Below are positions 19,785-28,710 of a stretch of DNA of 64,000 nt, piece after piece. Origin of the DNA: an uncultured Alphaproteobacteria bacterium (GTDB lineage: Bacteria; Pseudomonadota; Alphaproteobacteria; RF32; CAG-239); NCBI GenBank assembly GCA_944393685.1, contig CALYAW010000004.1:62001-126000 (forward strand), read 5' to 3'. The number at the start of each line of letters is the position of its first letter. Position 1 is the first letter of the stretch. The position numbers and the translations under genes were made by a program. The notes under the pieces were generated by a model. The model was given only the letters and a program-made list of their open reading frames with translations, did not search any database and was not told the DNA's origin.

Positions 19785-21056
19785 ATGAGAAAAAGATTTT
19801 TATTATACTTAACAAAAGATCAACGACAACCGTTTGATTATTCCGCAAATTACCGACAAGTTATGACAGATATCGGAGGAAACTCCGGAAATAATGTTTT
19901 CCAATATTCTCTGCAAACAATTCTCAGAGACAATGATATCAGTATAGCGACAGACTTATGGCATTTTGGTCCTAACTCAGACAAAGAAATCGCAGAGCTG
20001 AGAGAAAAATACGATGCAGTTATTATAACACCGGCCAACATAATTGCCTCATATGCAGCCAAGGATGGAGCTCTTCAACAGAAGACGTCTTTTATTCGTC
20101 GATTAAAAATACCTGTATATGTTGTGGGAGTGGGTGCTCAGTCAGATTATAACTATTCTTTTGATTTTTTATCCTCTGTAAGAAAAGAGGCGATAGATTT
20201 TATCGGGGCGGTTTTAGACGGAGGCGGTCGAATTGGTGTCAGAGGTTATTTTTCGCAAGAAGCAATATATAAATTAGGATTTTCTTCTCAAGATAGTGAA
20301 GTGATTGGCTGTCCATCAATATTCATTAACGGAGATAGTCTGCAAATAGAAAAAACGGTATCTTCAGCACAAGAACTGATACCTTCATTTAATGGCACAC
20401 CGGTATGGAATCATCCTCAGATAAAAAAATATTTTGACACTTACCCTCAATCTGTTTTTGTTGATCAGGATAAGTTTTATCGCTTGCTGTTTTTACCGCA
20501 AGAACTGGAACGAAAAGAACTAAAATATCTTGCAGACAAAGAAGGGAAATGGCTTCATATGTATCTTCAAAATCGCATCAAGTTCTATGGCGATTATGCA
20601 AGTTGGGTAGAAGATATAAAAAATAATAAAATTAATTTTTCATTTGGCAGTCGCATCCACGGCAACATATTGCCGCTCCTTCAGGGAATTCCGGCTTATA
20701 TAACGGCAACAGATTCTAGAGTCCGAGAATTGGCGGAGTATTTTCATATTCCGAGCGAAAAGTTACCCCAAAATTTACCGGAATTATATGATTTTTATGA
20801 AAAAGCGGATTATGGTGCGTTTAATAGGAATTTTGTCTCCAAATACGGCAATTTTGTTTCGTTCATGCAAAAATGCGGATTAAATGTATCGGCAAAGACA
20901 GAAGAACTTTCACAAAAAGTTGAAATTCCGCAACCTAAGAATAAGGAATTGATTGTATCTCAAGCCAAGTTTTGCTCTCGTTCACGATTACATTACATTA
21001 TTTTTATTTTATACAAAAAGATACGAGGTAGATTACAGAGATGGCTGAGAGTTTAA
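19785..21056 (+). CDS. Polysaccharide pyruvyl transferase family protein
   Basis: 423 residues of the CsaB/polysaccharide pyruvyl transferase superfamily, whose characterised members attach pyruvate ketals from phosphoenolpyruvate to surface sugars. Visible: GGNSGNNVFQYSLQTIL near residue 30 (GN-rich first motif), VYVVGVGAQSDY, GGGRIGVRGYFSQEAIYKLG with the RGxxS/T-like block, GCPSIFIN, and the C-terminal FGSRIHGNILPLLQGIPAYI typical of the family. No signal peptide; the extreme C-terminus is basic with a hydrophobic patch (LHYIIFILYK), possibly membrane-associated. It interrupts the otherwise conserved fabZ-lpxA pair. Acceptor sugar unknown; some family members may not be pyruvyl transferases. 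Confidence 0.75.
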   Translation: MRKRFLLYLTKDQRQPFDYSANYRQVMTDIGGNSGNNVFQYSLQTILRDNDISIATDLWHFGPNSDKEIAELREKYDAVIITPANIIASYAAKDGALQQKTSFIRRLKIPVYVVGVGAQSDYNYSFDFLSSVRKEAIDFIGAVLDGGGRIGVRGYFSQEAIYKLGFSSQDSEVIGCPSIFINGDSLQIEKTVSSAQELIPSFNGTPVWNHPQIKKYFDTYPQSVFVDQDKFYRLLFLPQELERKELKYLADKEGKWLHMYLQNRIKFYGDYASWVEDIKNNKINFSFGSRIHGNILPLLQGIPAYITATDSRVRELAEYFHIPSEKLPQNLPELYDFYEKADYGAFNRNFVSKYGNFVSFMQKCGLNVSAKTEELSQKVEIPQPKNKELIVSQAKFCSRSRLHYIIFILYKKIRGRLQRWLRV

Positions 21057-21147
21057 TATTTCGTTTCTGTAATATTATGTGTTTTTACAAGCGATTAAAA
21101 ATTTCATAATTTAATGGCATCAATAACCAAATATAAGGAATAAGATT

Positions 21148-21975
21148 ATGGCAAAAATTCATCCTTCCGCCGTAGTAGAAGACGGAGCTCAAATTGCATC
21201 AACAGCCGAGATAGGCCCTCTTTGTTGGGTGTCATCTCAGGCAAAGATTGGTGAAAACGTTCGGTTGCTTGGTCGTGTAACTGTCATGGGAGACACGACT
21301 ATCGGAGAGGGAACGGTTGTTTTTCCGGGAGCTGTTTTAGGTGGAGGGCCGCAGGATCATGGTAATGAATTTCAACCAGGGGCACGTTTGGTTATCGGCA
21401 AGCGCAATGTTATCAGAGAGAATGTCACCATGCATTGTGGAACCCCCAAAGGACAAAATCCCATTCCGGGGGAAGAGCCTGAAAAAATGATTACCCGTGT
21501 CGGAGATGACGGTATGTTTATGGTAAATTCACATATTGCCCATGATTGTGTTGTTGGTAATAATGTGATTATGACCAACAATGCGGTTATAGGCGGTCAT
21601 GTGCGTTTAGGCGATGGTGTAATATTAGGGGGCAATTGTGCCGTTCATCAGTTTTGTCGTATCGGACGTAAAGCGATGATAGGAGGTATCTCAGGAGTGG
21701 ACAGAGATGTAATTCCGTTTGGAATTGTGACTGGAGACCGCGGAAAACTGAGAGGCTTAAATGTTATTGGACTGAAGAGAAGCGGTTTTGATGAAAAAGT
21801 CGTCAAATCAATTACACGCGCCTTTATGTTTCTTTTCAAAGGCAAAGAGGGTAATTTCGAACAACGTGTTGCAGAGGCCAAAGAAAAGTTTAAAGATAAT
21901 GAAATGGTCATGGAACAAATTAAATTTATTGAAGAAGCTCTGGCCGGTCGCCGCAATGTTATGCAGGCAGAATAA
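21148..21975 (+). CDS. lpxA: UDP-N-acetylglucosamine acyltransferase LpxA
   Basis: First lipid A step: moves a 3-hydroxyacyl chain from ACP to the 3-OH of UDP-GlcNAc. 275 residues: left-handed beta helix of hexapeptide repeats (about 1-190) and a C-terminal helical domain. His132 in VNSHIAHDCVVG matches the catalytic histidine; the family blocks GGGPQDHGNEF-like and GGNCAVHQFCRIG are present. It is separated from fabZ by the pyruvyl transferase gene. A 100-base spacer to lpxI contains an 8-bp hairpin. Confidence 0.97.
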   Translation: MAKIHPSAVVEDGAQIASTAEIGPLCWVSSQAKIGENVRLLGRVTVMGDTTIGEGTVVFPGAVLGGGPQDHGNEFQPGARLVIGKRNVIRENVTMHCGTPKGQNPIPGEEPEKMITRVGDDGMFMVNSHIAHDCVVGNNVIMTNNAVIGGHVRLGDGVILGGNCAVHQFCRIGRKAMIGGISGVDRDVIPFGIVTGDRGKLRGLNVIGLKRSGFDEKVVKSITRAFMFLFKGKEGNFEQRVAEAKEKFKDNEMVMEQIKFIEEALAGRRNVMQAE

Positions 21976-22002
21976 GGCTTGCCAATAAAGATTTTGGGGG
22001 TT

Positions 22003-22033
22003 GCAAGGAATTTATTGCCAACTCCCTTAAACT
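22003..22033 (+). other. Hairpin in lpxA-lpxI spacer
   Basis: GGGGGTTG can pair with CAACTCCC (one G-U pair on this strand) around a loop of about 15 bases. There is no adjacent T tract, so it is not a canonical terminator; it may be a processing or stability element. Confidence 0.35.
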
Positions 22034-22078
22034 TTATTATAACAAAAAAATATAAACACAAGCGACAAGGTTGCATCA

Positions 22079-22924
22079 ATGACAACGCAAACTCGAAAAT
22101 TAGGTATTATTGCCGGAGGGGGATCTATCCCTAAGATGCTGATAAAGCATTGCCAGCAGCAAGGCAAAAAGTTTTTTGTGCTGGCCATAGAAGGAAATGC
22201 CGAAGCAGATTTAATAGATAGCAGTGAGATTCCGCATCAATGGATAAGGATAGGACAAGCAGGAACTGGTTTTAAGCGCTTTTCGGAAGAGGAAGTCCAA
22301 GATGTTGTTATGATAGGAACGATACGTCGTCCCAGTTTTTTTGATCTTGTACCTGATTTGCGAACGACGGCTTTTTTTGCCAAAATAGGAATAAAATCCA
22401 TAGGTGATGATGGAATTTTACGTGCTCTAGTTAAAGAAATAGAGAGTGAAGGAATGAGTGTGCGCGGCATTCACGAGGTCATGCCGGAATTGCTTGCAAA
22501 AGAAGGATTTTTAACATCTCATAAGCCGGATAAACAAGCTCTTGAAGATATCAGAAGAGGCTTAAGTGTTGCAACAGAGCTTGGTCGTTTAGACGTTGGT
22601 CAAGCTGTCGTTGTGCAGCAAGGACTTGTCTTGGGTGTGGAAGGCATAGAAGGAACGGATGAACTGCTTCGTCGCTGCGGTGACTATCGCCGCAAAGGTG
22701 TGGGAGGAGTTTTGGTAAAGTTGCGCAAACCGCAACAAGATATGCGCATTGATTTACCGACAATAGGAATACGAACGATAGAAAGAGCTCATGAAACAGG
22801 ATTGCGCGGGGTGGTAGTGCACGCCGGCAATGGTTTGATTGTTGATGAACCGGAAGTAATAAAGTTGGCGAACAAATACGGACTTTTTATAATGGGAGTA
22901 AACCCCGGTGACTACCTCAAATAA
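22079..22924 (+). CDS. lpxI: UDP-2,3-diacylglucosamine diphosphatase LpxI
   Basis: Cleaves UDP-2,3-diacylglucosamine to lipid X and UMP; the alphaproteobacterial substitute for LpxH. 281 residues, the full LpxI (formerly DUF1009) length. Motifs: GIIAGGGSIPKML at the N-terminus, DGILRALVKEIESEG, DVGQAVVVQQGLVLGVEGIEGTDELLRR and VDLPTIGIRTI-like DLPTIGIRTIERA. Overlaps lpxB by 17 bases, so the two are translationally coupled. Confidence 0.95.
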   Translation: MTTQTRKLGIIAGGGSIPKMLIKHCQQQGKKFFVLAIEGNAEADLIDSSEIPHQWIRIGQAGTGFKRFSEEEVQDVVMIGTIRRPSFFDLVPDLRTTAFFAKIGIKSIGDDGILRALVKEIESEGMSVRGIHEVMPELLAKEGFLTSHKPDKQALEDIRRGLSVATELGRLDVGQAVVVQQGLVLGVEGIEGTDELLRRCGDYRRKGVGGVLVKLRKPQQDMRIDLPTIGIRTIERAHETGLRGVVVHAGNGLIVDEPEVIKLANKYGLFIMGVNPGDYLK

Positions 22925-24077
22925 AAAACTAAAAATATATCTGATTGCAGGAGAGCCCTCAGGAGATTTATTGGGGTCTCGTTTAATGCGCGCCTTGAGA
23001 GGTAAAACAGGCAGTAATGTTGAGTTTTACGGCTTAGGTGGAGACACCATGGAAGCAGAGGGATTAGCGCCATTATTTGATATTTCGGATTTGGCGATAA
23101 TGGGACTTGTTGAGGTTATTCCGAGTATCCCCAAAGTGTTGCGTCATATTCGTAATACCGTTGCAGATATCGTGCGAATTCAGCCGGATATTGTTGTAAC
23201 CATTGATAGTTGGAGCTTTTGTGCTCGTGTTCATAAAGCTTTGCGCAAGCTCAAAACAGGCATTCCGCAAGTGCACTATGTTGCACCGCAAGTTTGGGCA
23301 TGGAAGAAAAAGCGCGCTAAAACCATGTATAAGTATATTGATTCCCTTATGACTCTTTTGCCGCAAGAGCCAAAATATTTTACACCGTATCGCTTGAGAG
23401 CTGATTTTGTAGGGCATCCTGTTATAGAAAGTGAGGCAGTGAATGCTGATGGCGAGGCTTTCAGAAAGCAACATAGTATTCCGGCAAACAAACGGATTAT
23501 TTCCATATTGCCAGGATCTCGAAAAACGGAAGTTAGCAAACTTCTGCCGATTTTTATGGAAAGTGCGCGCCGACTTTTGAATAAAGATCCAAATTTTATG
23601 TTTGTATTGCCGACAGTCAAGACAGTATCTGGAATGGTAAAAGAAATGACAAAAGGCACGGATTTGCCGCTTTTGATTGTGGAAACACAAGCAGAACGTT
23701 ATGGGGCTTTTAAAGCATCTTCTGCGGCAATAGCGGCATCAGGAACGGTTGCATTAGAATTGGCAATATGCAAAATACCGCATCTGATAGCTTACAAAGT
23801 ATCTAAACTGACAGCTTTTATTATAAGCAAGATAATGCATATCCAATATGTTAATCTGACGAACATTATGTTGGGACGTTGCATAGTTCCGGAATTGCTT
23901 CAAGAACATTGTACTGCCGCAGAGATAACGGCCAATACATTAGAGCTGCTAAAACAAGGTAGCCTTTTTGAGCGCGAAATGCAGGGCTTCGAAGAAGTAA
24001 AAGGCAAACTATCTAACGGCAATCAGACCCCGAGTCAAAATGCGGCCGATATCATACTTGAAATGATAAAAGATTAA
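22908..24077 (+). CDS. lpxB: Lipid-A-disaccharide synthase LpxB
   Basis: Condenses lipid X with UDP-2,3-diacylglucosamine to the tetraacyl disaccharide. 389 residues, GT-B fold. GTG start inside lpxI with GGGAG eight bases upstream, giving the expected N-terminus IYLIAGEPSGDLLGSRLM. Other blocks: FYGLGGDTMEAEG, VHYVAPQVWAWKKKRAK, FVGHPVIE, ILPGSRKTEV and ASGTVALELAICKIPHL. Its last four bases overlap the end of the convergent small gene. Confidence 0.97.
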   Translation: MTTSNKKLKIYLIAGEPSGDLLGSRLMRALRGKTGSNVEFYGLGGDTMEAEGLAPLFDISDLAIMGLVEVIPSIPKVLRHIRNTVADIVRIQPDIVVTIDSWSFCARVHKALRKLKTGIPQVHYVAPQVWAWKKKRAKTMYKYIDSLMTLLPQEPKYFTPYRLRADFVGHPVIESEAVNADGEAFRKQHSIPANKRIISILPGSRKTEVSKLLPIFMESARRLLNKDPNFMFVLPTVKTVSGMVKEMTKGTDLPLLIVETQAERYGAFKASSAAIAASGTVALELAICKIPHLIAYKVSKLTAFIISKIMHIQYVNLTNIMLGRCIVPELLQEHCTAAEITANTLELLKQGSLFEREMQGFEEVKGKLSNGNQTPSQNAADIILEMIKD

Positions 24078-24343
24078 TTTTCTTGCGTAGACGCGGGAGT
24101 GCACCGATAGTAATAGCGACAACCTTTGACCGGGCAAGGCTCTAAGACCATGTTTTCTTCTGTTTTACAAGAGGTGATGCTGATGCTATAACCTGGGCAT
24201 GCCTGTGCGCAACGAACAACTTCGGATTCGTTTTGCGTAGAGCGAGAGGTGCGAGATCCATCCCAATCTTGAATACTGATAATACGTGCTTGAGCAGAAA
24301 CAGCAAAAACAATGGTTCCCAGTAAGATACAAATAAACTTCAT
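24074..24343 (-). CDS. Small secreted cysteine-rich protein
   Basis: 89 residues, not recognised. Signal peptide MKFICILLGTIVFAVSAQA, cleavage after AQA at about residue 19. The mature part of about 70 residues has six cysteines (RCAQACPGY, TSCKTE, EPCPVKGCRYYYRC), suggesting disulfide-bonded periplasmic or exported protein. AAGGAGG precedes the ATG at good distance, so it is translated. Convergent with lpxB, sharing four bases. Its CxxxC-type spacing and Ala/Thr/Gly content recall the larger cysteine-rich secreted protein at 63.1 kb, though no direct homology can be shown by eye. Confidence 0.7.
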   Translation of the reverse strand: MKFICILLGTIVFAVSAQARIISIQDWDGSRTSRSTQNESEVVRCAQACPGYSISITSCKTEENMVLEPCPVKGCRYYYRCTPASTQEN

Positions 24344-24441
24344 TTTTCCTCCTTTTTGATTTTCTCAATATAACAAACAAAGGTTAAGATATTGCAAAAA
24401 AAGCTTTATTGATATAAATCTGAACAAAACAGGAATATAAA

Positions 24442-26469
24442 ATGATCCAGAATTTTATTACAGCCATTATAAAGAAAGAGCCCGATCGAATTAAATTATG
24501 GATACCCGTTTTGTTTGGAACGGGCGTTGGTTTGTATTATCTTTTGGAGCAAGAGCCTTCCAAATGGCTAACTCTAGGTGTAATAGAAGTTTTAATCTTG
24601 CTTGCAATATTGTTTCGCTATTACCCGCAAGTTCTTAAAGTGTTATTTGTCTTGGCATGTATTGCAGCAGGTTTTGCAGATGTTCAAATTCAAACCATTT
24701 ATCGAGAGAGCAAGCAAAAAGCAATTATTCCGGCGCATACCGTTTATATCCAAGGTCAAATATCAAAAGCCGATTATAATATCAAAGGAAACAGACGTCT
24801 TGTATTTGAAAATTTGAAAGATTTTGATGGTAAATCAATTGACGGACGATATAAAATAACATTGCGCGGCCGAGGTGATAATTTTTCAGAAGGTGATTGT
24901 GTAGAAATGGTTGCCCGCCTTCAATCTTTGGCCAAGGCGACACTTCCCGGAGGCTATCAATTTGACCGTAAGGGCTTTTATAACGGATATTCCGGAAGCG
25001 GCTATGCCTTAAGTACAGTATATAGGGTCGAGTGCCAAGACACCCAAGGCAAAAAACAATCTATTTTGAATCTATGGCGCCAAAAAATTAATAATCGGAT
25101 ATCATCACTATTGCCAGCAGATGAGGCAGGGATAGCGGTTGCTCTTATAACCGGCGAAAGGGGATTAATTTCACAACAATTAATCAATCACTATAGAGAT
25201 TCAGGCTTAGCGCACTTCTTGTCAATTTCTGGTTTACACATGAGTATGTTAGTCGGATTAATGTTTTTTCTGGCAAGATTAATTTTAGCATTTATTCCGG
25301 CAATATCCCTACGCTATGACAGCAAGAAAATAGCGGCGGTTTTGGCAATAATCATCAGTATTGTTTATCTTGGTCTTTCAGGAGCAGAGATACCTGCTGT
25401 GAGGGCTTTTATAATGACGTTTATCGTCTTACTGGGCGTCTTATTTAATCGCCGAGCCATTTCAATGTATACGATTGCGGTGGCGGCAATGATTATTTTA
25501 ACGGTGTTTCCGCAGGCTTTAGTTGGAGCAAGTTTTCAAATGTCATTTGCAGCGGTTATCTGTCTGATTGCTTTTTATGAGCGCAATGCAAAAGCGCTAG
25601 AAAGTTATCTGGACCGTTCATCAGGAAATTTATTGGTAAAAACATGCAAAATACTTTTCTTGTATTTTGTCGGCATGCTGATATCGGATCTGGTAGCCAG
25701 CTTGGCAACACTTCCTTTTGCCGTATATCATTTCAATAGGATAGCCTTATACACATCGTTAGCTAATCTTTTGGCAGCGCCCATAATTGGCTTTATCATT
25801 ATGCCCTTTGTTTTGCTGTCTTTATTATTGATGCCATTTGGGATGGAAGAGTGTTTTTTGCGAGTTGTAGGTTTTGGTATTTCCAAGGTTAACCAAATAA
25901 CAACATGGGTAAGCTCACTTGAAGGAGCATCATATCAAATTGTTTCAGAGCCATTATGGGGATTATTGCTGATAGTTTTTTCTGGTTTATGGCTATGTAT
26001 CTGGCAAAGTAAAATCCGTCATATTGGTTGGATAGGTATAATTATAGGTTTACTGAGTGTGGTAACGGTTAATAAACCGGATATTTTAATCAGTTCTGAT
26101 GCAAAGGTTATAGCGCTTAGAGACAATCAAAATAATTTGGTAGTTTTGCCATCTCGAGGTAAAACATTTATCAAACAACAGTGGCTGGAGAAAACAGCGT
26201 CTAGAACACTGAGCAAAAAAGAAAACGATAAACTCAAAAGAATATATAAAGGGAAGGAAACAGATTTTAGCTGGCTAGACTTAAAGTGTGATTCAGAACA
26301 TTGCGTATATAAAAATAAATTTCAAATAACGAAGGGAGATAAATTGTTATTATCCGGTAAGCACTTAAATCCGGATACAACTTTAGGAATGGCGATTTAC
26401 ATGAATAAAGAGTTAAGAATCAAAACAGTAAGGGAATATATCGGTCAACGCATATGGAATAGAAATTAA
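24442..26469 (+). CDS. comEC: ComEC/Rec2-family DNA channel protein
   Basis: Inner-membrane channel for single-stranded DNA uptake in transformation. 675 residues. N-terminal DUF4131 region (about 20-180) with membrane segments and an OB-like part, then the competence core (about 220-510) with ITGERGLISQQLINHYRDSGLAHFLSISGLHMSML, in which the GLAHxLxISGLH block is diagnostic. About ten hydrophobic segments. The C-terminus after residue 530 is short and shows no HxHxDH, so the metallo-beta-lactamase domain of Bacillus ComEC is lacking, as in many alphaproteobacteria. Not linked to other com genes here. Confidence 0.92.
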   Translation: MIQNFITAIIKKEPDRIKLWIPVLFGTGVGLYYLLEQEPSKWLTLGVIEVLILLAILFRYYPQVLKVLFVLACIAAGFADVQIQTIYRESKQKAIIPAHTVYIQGQISKADYNIKGNRRLVFENLKDFDGKSIDGRYKITLRGRGDNFSEGDCVEMVARLQSLAKATLPGGYQFDRKGFYNGYSGSGYALSTVYRVECQDTQGKKQSILNLWRQKINNRISSLLPADEAGIAVALITGERGLISQQLINHYRDSGLAHFLSISGLHMSMLVGLMFFLARLILAFIPAISLRYDSKKIAAVLAIIISIVYLGLSGAEIPAVRAFIMTFIVLLGVLFNRRAISMYTIAVAAMIILTVFPQALVGASFQMSFAAVICLIAFYERNAKALESYLDRSSGNLLVKTCKILFLYFVGMLISDLVASLATLPFAVYHFNRIALYTSLANLLAAPIIGFIIMPFVLLSLLLMPFGMEECFLRVVGFGISKVNQITTWVSSLEGASYQIVSEPLWGLLLIVFSGLWLCIWQSKIRHIGWIGIIIGLLSVVTVNKPDILISSDAKVIALRDNQNNLVVLPSRGKTFIKQQWLEKTASRTLSKKENDKLKRIYKGKETDFSWLDLKCDSEHCVYKNKFQITKGDKLLLSGKHLNPDTTLGMAIYMNKELRIKTVREYIGQRIWNRN

Positions 26470-26577
26470 GATTGTGAAAGGCTAAAATAAAAACATCTGG
26501 ATTAGTTGTTTCTCTGAGTTTTTTTTTCTGATAAAAATGAGTATATTACAAAAGAAGTTAATGAAAGGAAATATCAT

Positions 26578-27780
26578 ATGTATTGTACGCAAAAGATTAA
26601 AGAGGATGTTTTTTATGTCGGAGCCAGCGACCGTAGACTGGCTTTGTTTGAAAATATTTATCCGATTCCACGAGGAGTTTCTTATAATTCATATTTGATT
26701 ATGGATGAGAAGACAATTTTATTGGATACTTGCGATAAGTCCGTCGGCACACAATTTCTAGAAAATATTGATTATGTTTTACAAGGCAGAGCACTGGATT
26801 ACTTAGTTGTTAACCATATGGAGCCTGACCACTGTGCATTAATGCCGGAGATTGTCTTGCGTCATCCGAATGTAAAGATTATAGGCAATGCCAAAACATT
26901 TGCCATGATAAAACAATTTTTTAATTTTGAAATTGAAGAACGAGCCATTATTGTTAAAGAAGGTGACACATTAAGTACCGGTCGTCATACCTTCCATTTT
27001 GTCATGGCGCCGATGGTACACTGGCCGGAAGTTATGGTAACCTATGACAGCACGGATAAATATTTGTATGCCGCAGATGCTTTCGGAACATTTGGAGCAT
27101 TAGACGGCAATATTTTTGCTGATGAAGTCAATTTTGAACGAGATTGGCTTGATGATGCTCGTCGCTATTATACCAACATTGTCGGCAAATATGGTCCTTC
27201 TGTTCAAACATTGCTTAAAAAAGCCTCTACACTAGAGATTGATGCAATATGCCCGCTTCATGGTCCGATTTGGCGTCAGAGTTGCGGTTGGTTTATTGAA
27301 AAATACCAACGCTGGAGCACCTATACGCCGGAAGACAAAGCCGTTGCCATAGTTTATGGAAGTATATACGGAAACACGGAAAATGCCGCCAATATTTTAG
27401 CAAACAAGCTAGCAGAAAAAGGTGTAAAAGGTATAAGAGTTTATGACGCATCCACAACACATACTTCGGTTATTGTGTCGGAAGCGTTTCGTTGTTCTCA
27501 CTTAGTTTTTGCATCTTCGACTTACAATGCGGGAATTTTTCCACCTGTAGAAACGGCTTTGCTTGATCTTAAAGCGCACAATATGCAAAAACGCAAAGTA
27601 GTGTTGCTCCAAAATGGTTCTTGGGTAGCAACATCCGGTGCACAAATGCAAAAACTTATAGAAGAAATGAAGGATATGACGATTCTGTCTCCGCAGCTTT
27701 CTATCAAATCTGCTTTGAAAGAAGAGCAACTTTCCGAGCTAGAAGAGATATCTTCCTTAATAGCGTCAGACTTAAGTTAA
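26578..27780 (+). CDS. fprA: Flavodiiron protein (FprA-type O2/NO reductase)
   Basis: Reduces O2 to water or NO to N2O in the cytoplasm, protecting anaerobic metabolism. 400 residues, the two-domain class A length. N-terminal metallo-beta-lactamase-like domain with all diiron ligands: His80-x-Glu82-x-Asp84-His85 in NHMEPDHC, His148, Asp167 in AADAFG, His228 in CPLHGP. C-terminal flavodoxin domain from about residue 255 with the FMN loop YGSIYGNTENAA and ASSTYNAGIFPP. No rubredoxin or flavin-reductase extension, so the electron donor is encoded elsewhere. Ends four bases into the convergent GNAT gene. Confidence 0.95.
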   Translation: MYCTQKIKEDVFYVGASDRRLALFENIYPIPRGVSYNSYLIMDEKTILLDTCDKSVGTQFLENIDYVLQGRALDYLVVNHMEPDHCALMPEIVLRHPNVKIIGNAKTFAMIKQFFNFEIEERAIIVKEGDTLSTGRHTFHFVMAPMVHWPEVMVTYDSTDKYLYAADAFGTFGALDGNIFADEVNFERDWLDDARRYYTNIVGKYGPSVQTLLKKASTLEIDAICPLHGPIWRQSCGWFIEKYQRWSTYTPEDKAVAIVYGSIYGNTENAANILANKLAEKGVKGIRVYDASTTHTSVIVSEAFRCSHLVFASSTYNAGIFPPVETALLDLKAHNMQKRKVVLLQNGSWVATSGAQMQKLIEEMKDMTILSPQLSIKSALKEEQLSELEEISSLIASDLS

Positions 27781-28601
27781 ACTCGCCCTGTGCGAGAGGA
27801 TATTATGCCGGTTCTGCGAGAAAAATCATTTCCTGCGGTGCCGGCTAATTTTTGCAATCCTTCTTTATCCCATAAGCACATTAATCCATCTATATTGCAA
27901 ATATCCAAACTTTTGTCAGGTTTACGATAAGAGCATGGGATAGGACATGGAATAAAGTTTTTTCCTCCCATGGCTTGCAGAAAATATTTAGAATCATTTT
28001 TAACATAGCAGCTTGTAACCATGCCTTCAAAACCGAGTTTCAAAACCTCTCGAGCATAACGACGAATCAGTTTTTCGCCGATTCGCATTCTTTTGTACTG
28101 CGGCAAAATATAAAGAGAGCTTGAGCCAGCAATTTTTTCATAAGCAGGGAGATTAATCGGGGATAAATCTTCAGATACATTTCTGCGTTGATAGGCATAT
28201 TTTTTTCGCAGTAGGCTGCGGCGAGTATTTTCTTTCTGATAAAGAGCGTACTCATCTGGCTCAAGAGGTGCGGCATATCCTTTACGAAAGCCCACAATTT
28301 TCGAACCTTCGGAAGATTGGATTTCAGCGACAAAACAAAGAAATTGCTTTTGAGGATTATTCAAATTTTGCATAGCTTTATTCCAGTAGTCTGCAAAGGT
28401 AGAACGCGATTGACCGGTATCATTTTCTTCATCAGGAATAAGCTCGGGATACACTTTTAAGGAAGCTCCGAATTTGTCAGTAACGGCGTCGTTGAAAAAA
28501 CGGTCAAAGTAAGCTACGTAGGCAAGTTCGGCAAGTTCTTTTTCATCATTTCTGGTTGCACGGCGAATAACAAGTTGGCCACAAAGGTTTTGATTAATCA
28601 T
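27777..28601 (-). CDS. GNAT-family N-acyltransferase
   Basis: 274 residues. The segment SSLYILPQYKRMRIGEKLIRRYAREVL (about 170-195) is the acyl-CoA-binding motif A of the GNAT fold, although the first glycine of the usual R-x-x-G-x-G loop is Arg. Upstream, EIQSSEGSKIVGFRKGY is the preceding strand pair. C-terminal portion (CPIPCSYRKPDKSLDICN) has several cysteines and no obvious domain. Substrate unknown. Its RBS (AGGAAATG) lies in an 11-base arm of a perfect inverted repeat, and a Trp-operator-like palindrome lies just upstream, following the TrpR-like gene in the same direction. Convergent with fprA. Confidence 0.75.
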   Translation of the reverse strand: MINQNLCGQLVIRRATRNDEKELAELAYVAYFDRFFNDAVTDKFGASLKVYPELIPDEENDTGQSRSTFADYWNKAMQNLNNPQKQFLCFVAEIQSSEGSKIVGFRKGYAAPLEPDEYALYQKENTRRSLLRKKYAYQRRNVSEDLSPINLPAYEKIAGSSSLYILPQYKRMRIGEKLIRRYAREVLKLGFEGMVTSCYVKNDSKYFLQAMGGKNFIPCPIPCSYRKPDKSLDICNIDGLMCLWDKEGLQKLAGTAGNDFSRRTGIISSRTGRV

Positions 28602-28691
28602 AATTACATTTCCTGTTTGTTAAAAATAAAAAGAATCAAATTTTGGTACTAAGAGATTTAGTATCAATGTCGATGTCGCAGAAATGTAATT
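28602..28691 (-). promoter_or_regulatory. RBS-sequestering stem in the GNAT leader
   Basis: GAAATGTAATT at 28681-28691 is the exact reverse complement of AATTACATTTC at 28602-28612. In the minus-strand RNA the 3' arm covers the GGAAATG Shine-Dalgarno and runs up to the ATG at 28601. The loop contains a second palindrome (28643-28667). Pairing would block translation initiation; whether it is regulated is unknown. Confidence 0.5.
28643..28667. promoter_or_regulatory. Trp-operator-like palindrome
   Basis: TTGGTACTAA and TTAGTATCAA flank five bases (one mismatch between arms). The core ACTAA-N5-TTAGT resembles the ACTAG-N4-CTAGT half-site pair of E. coli TrpR operators, shifted by one base in spacing. 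It lies between the TrpR/YerC-like gene and the GNAT gene. Confidence 0.45.
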
Positions 28692-28710
28692 ATCACAAAA
28701 TTCATTTTAC

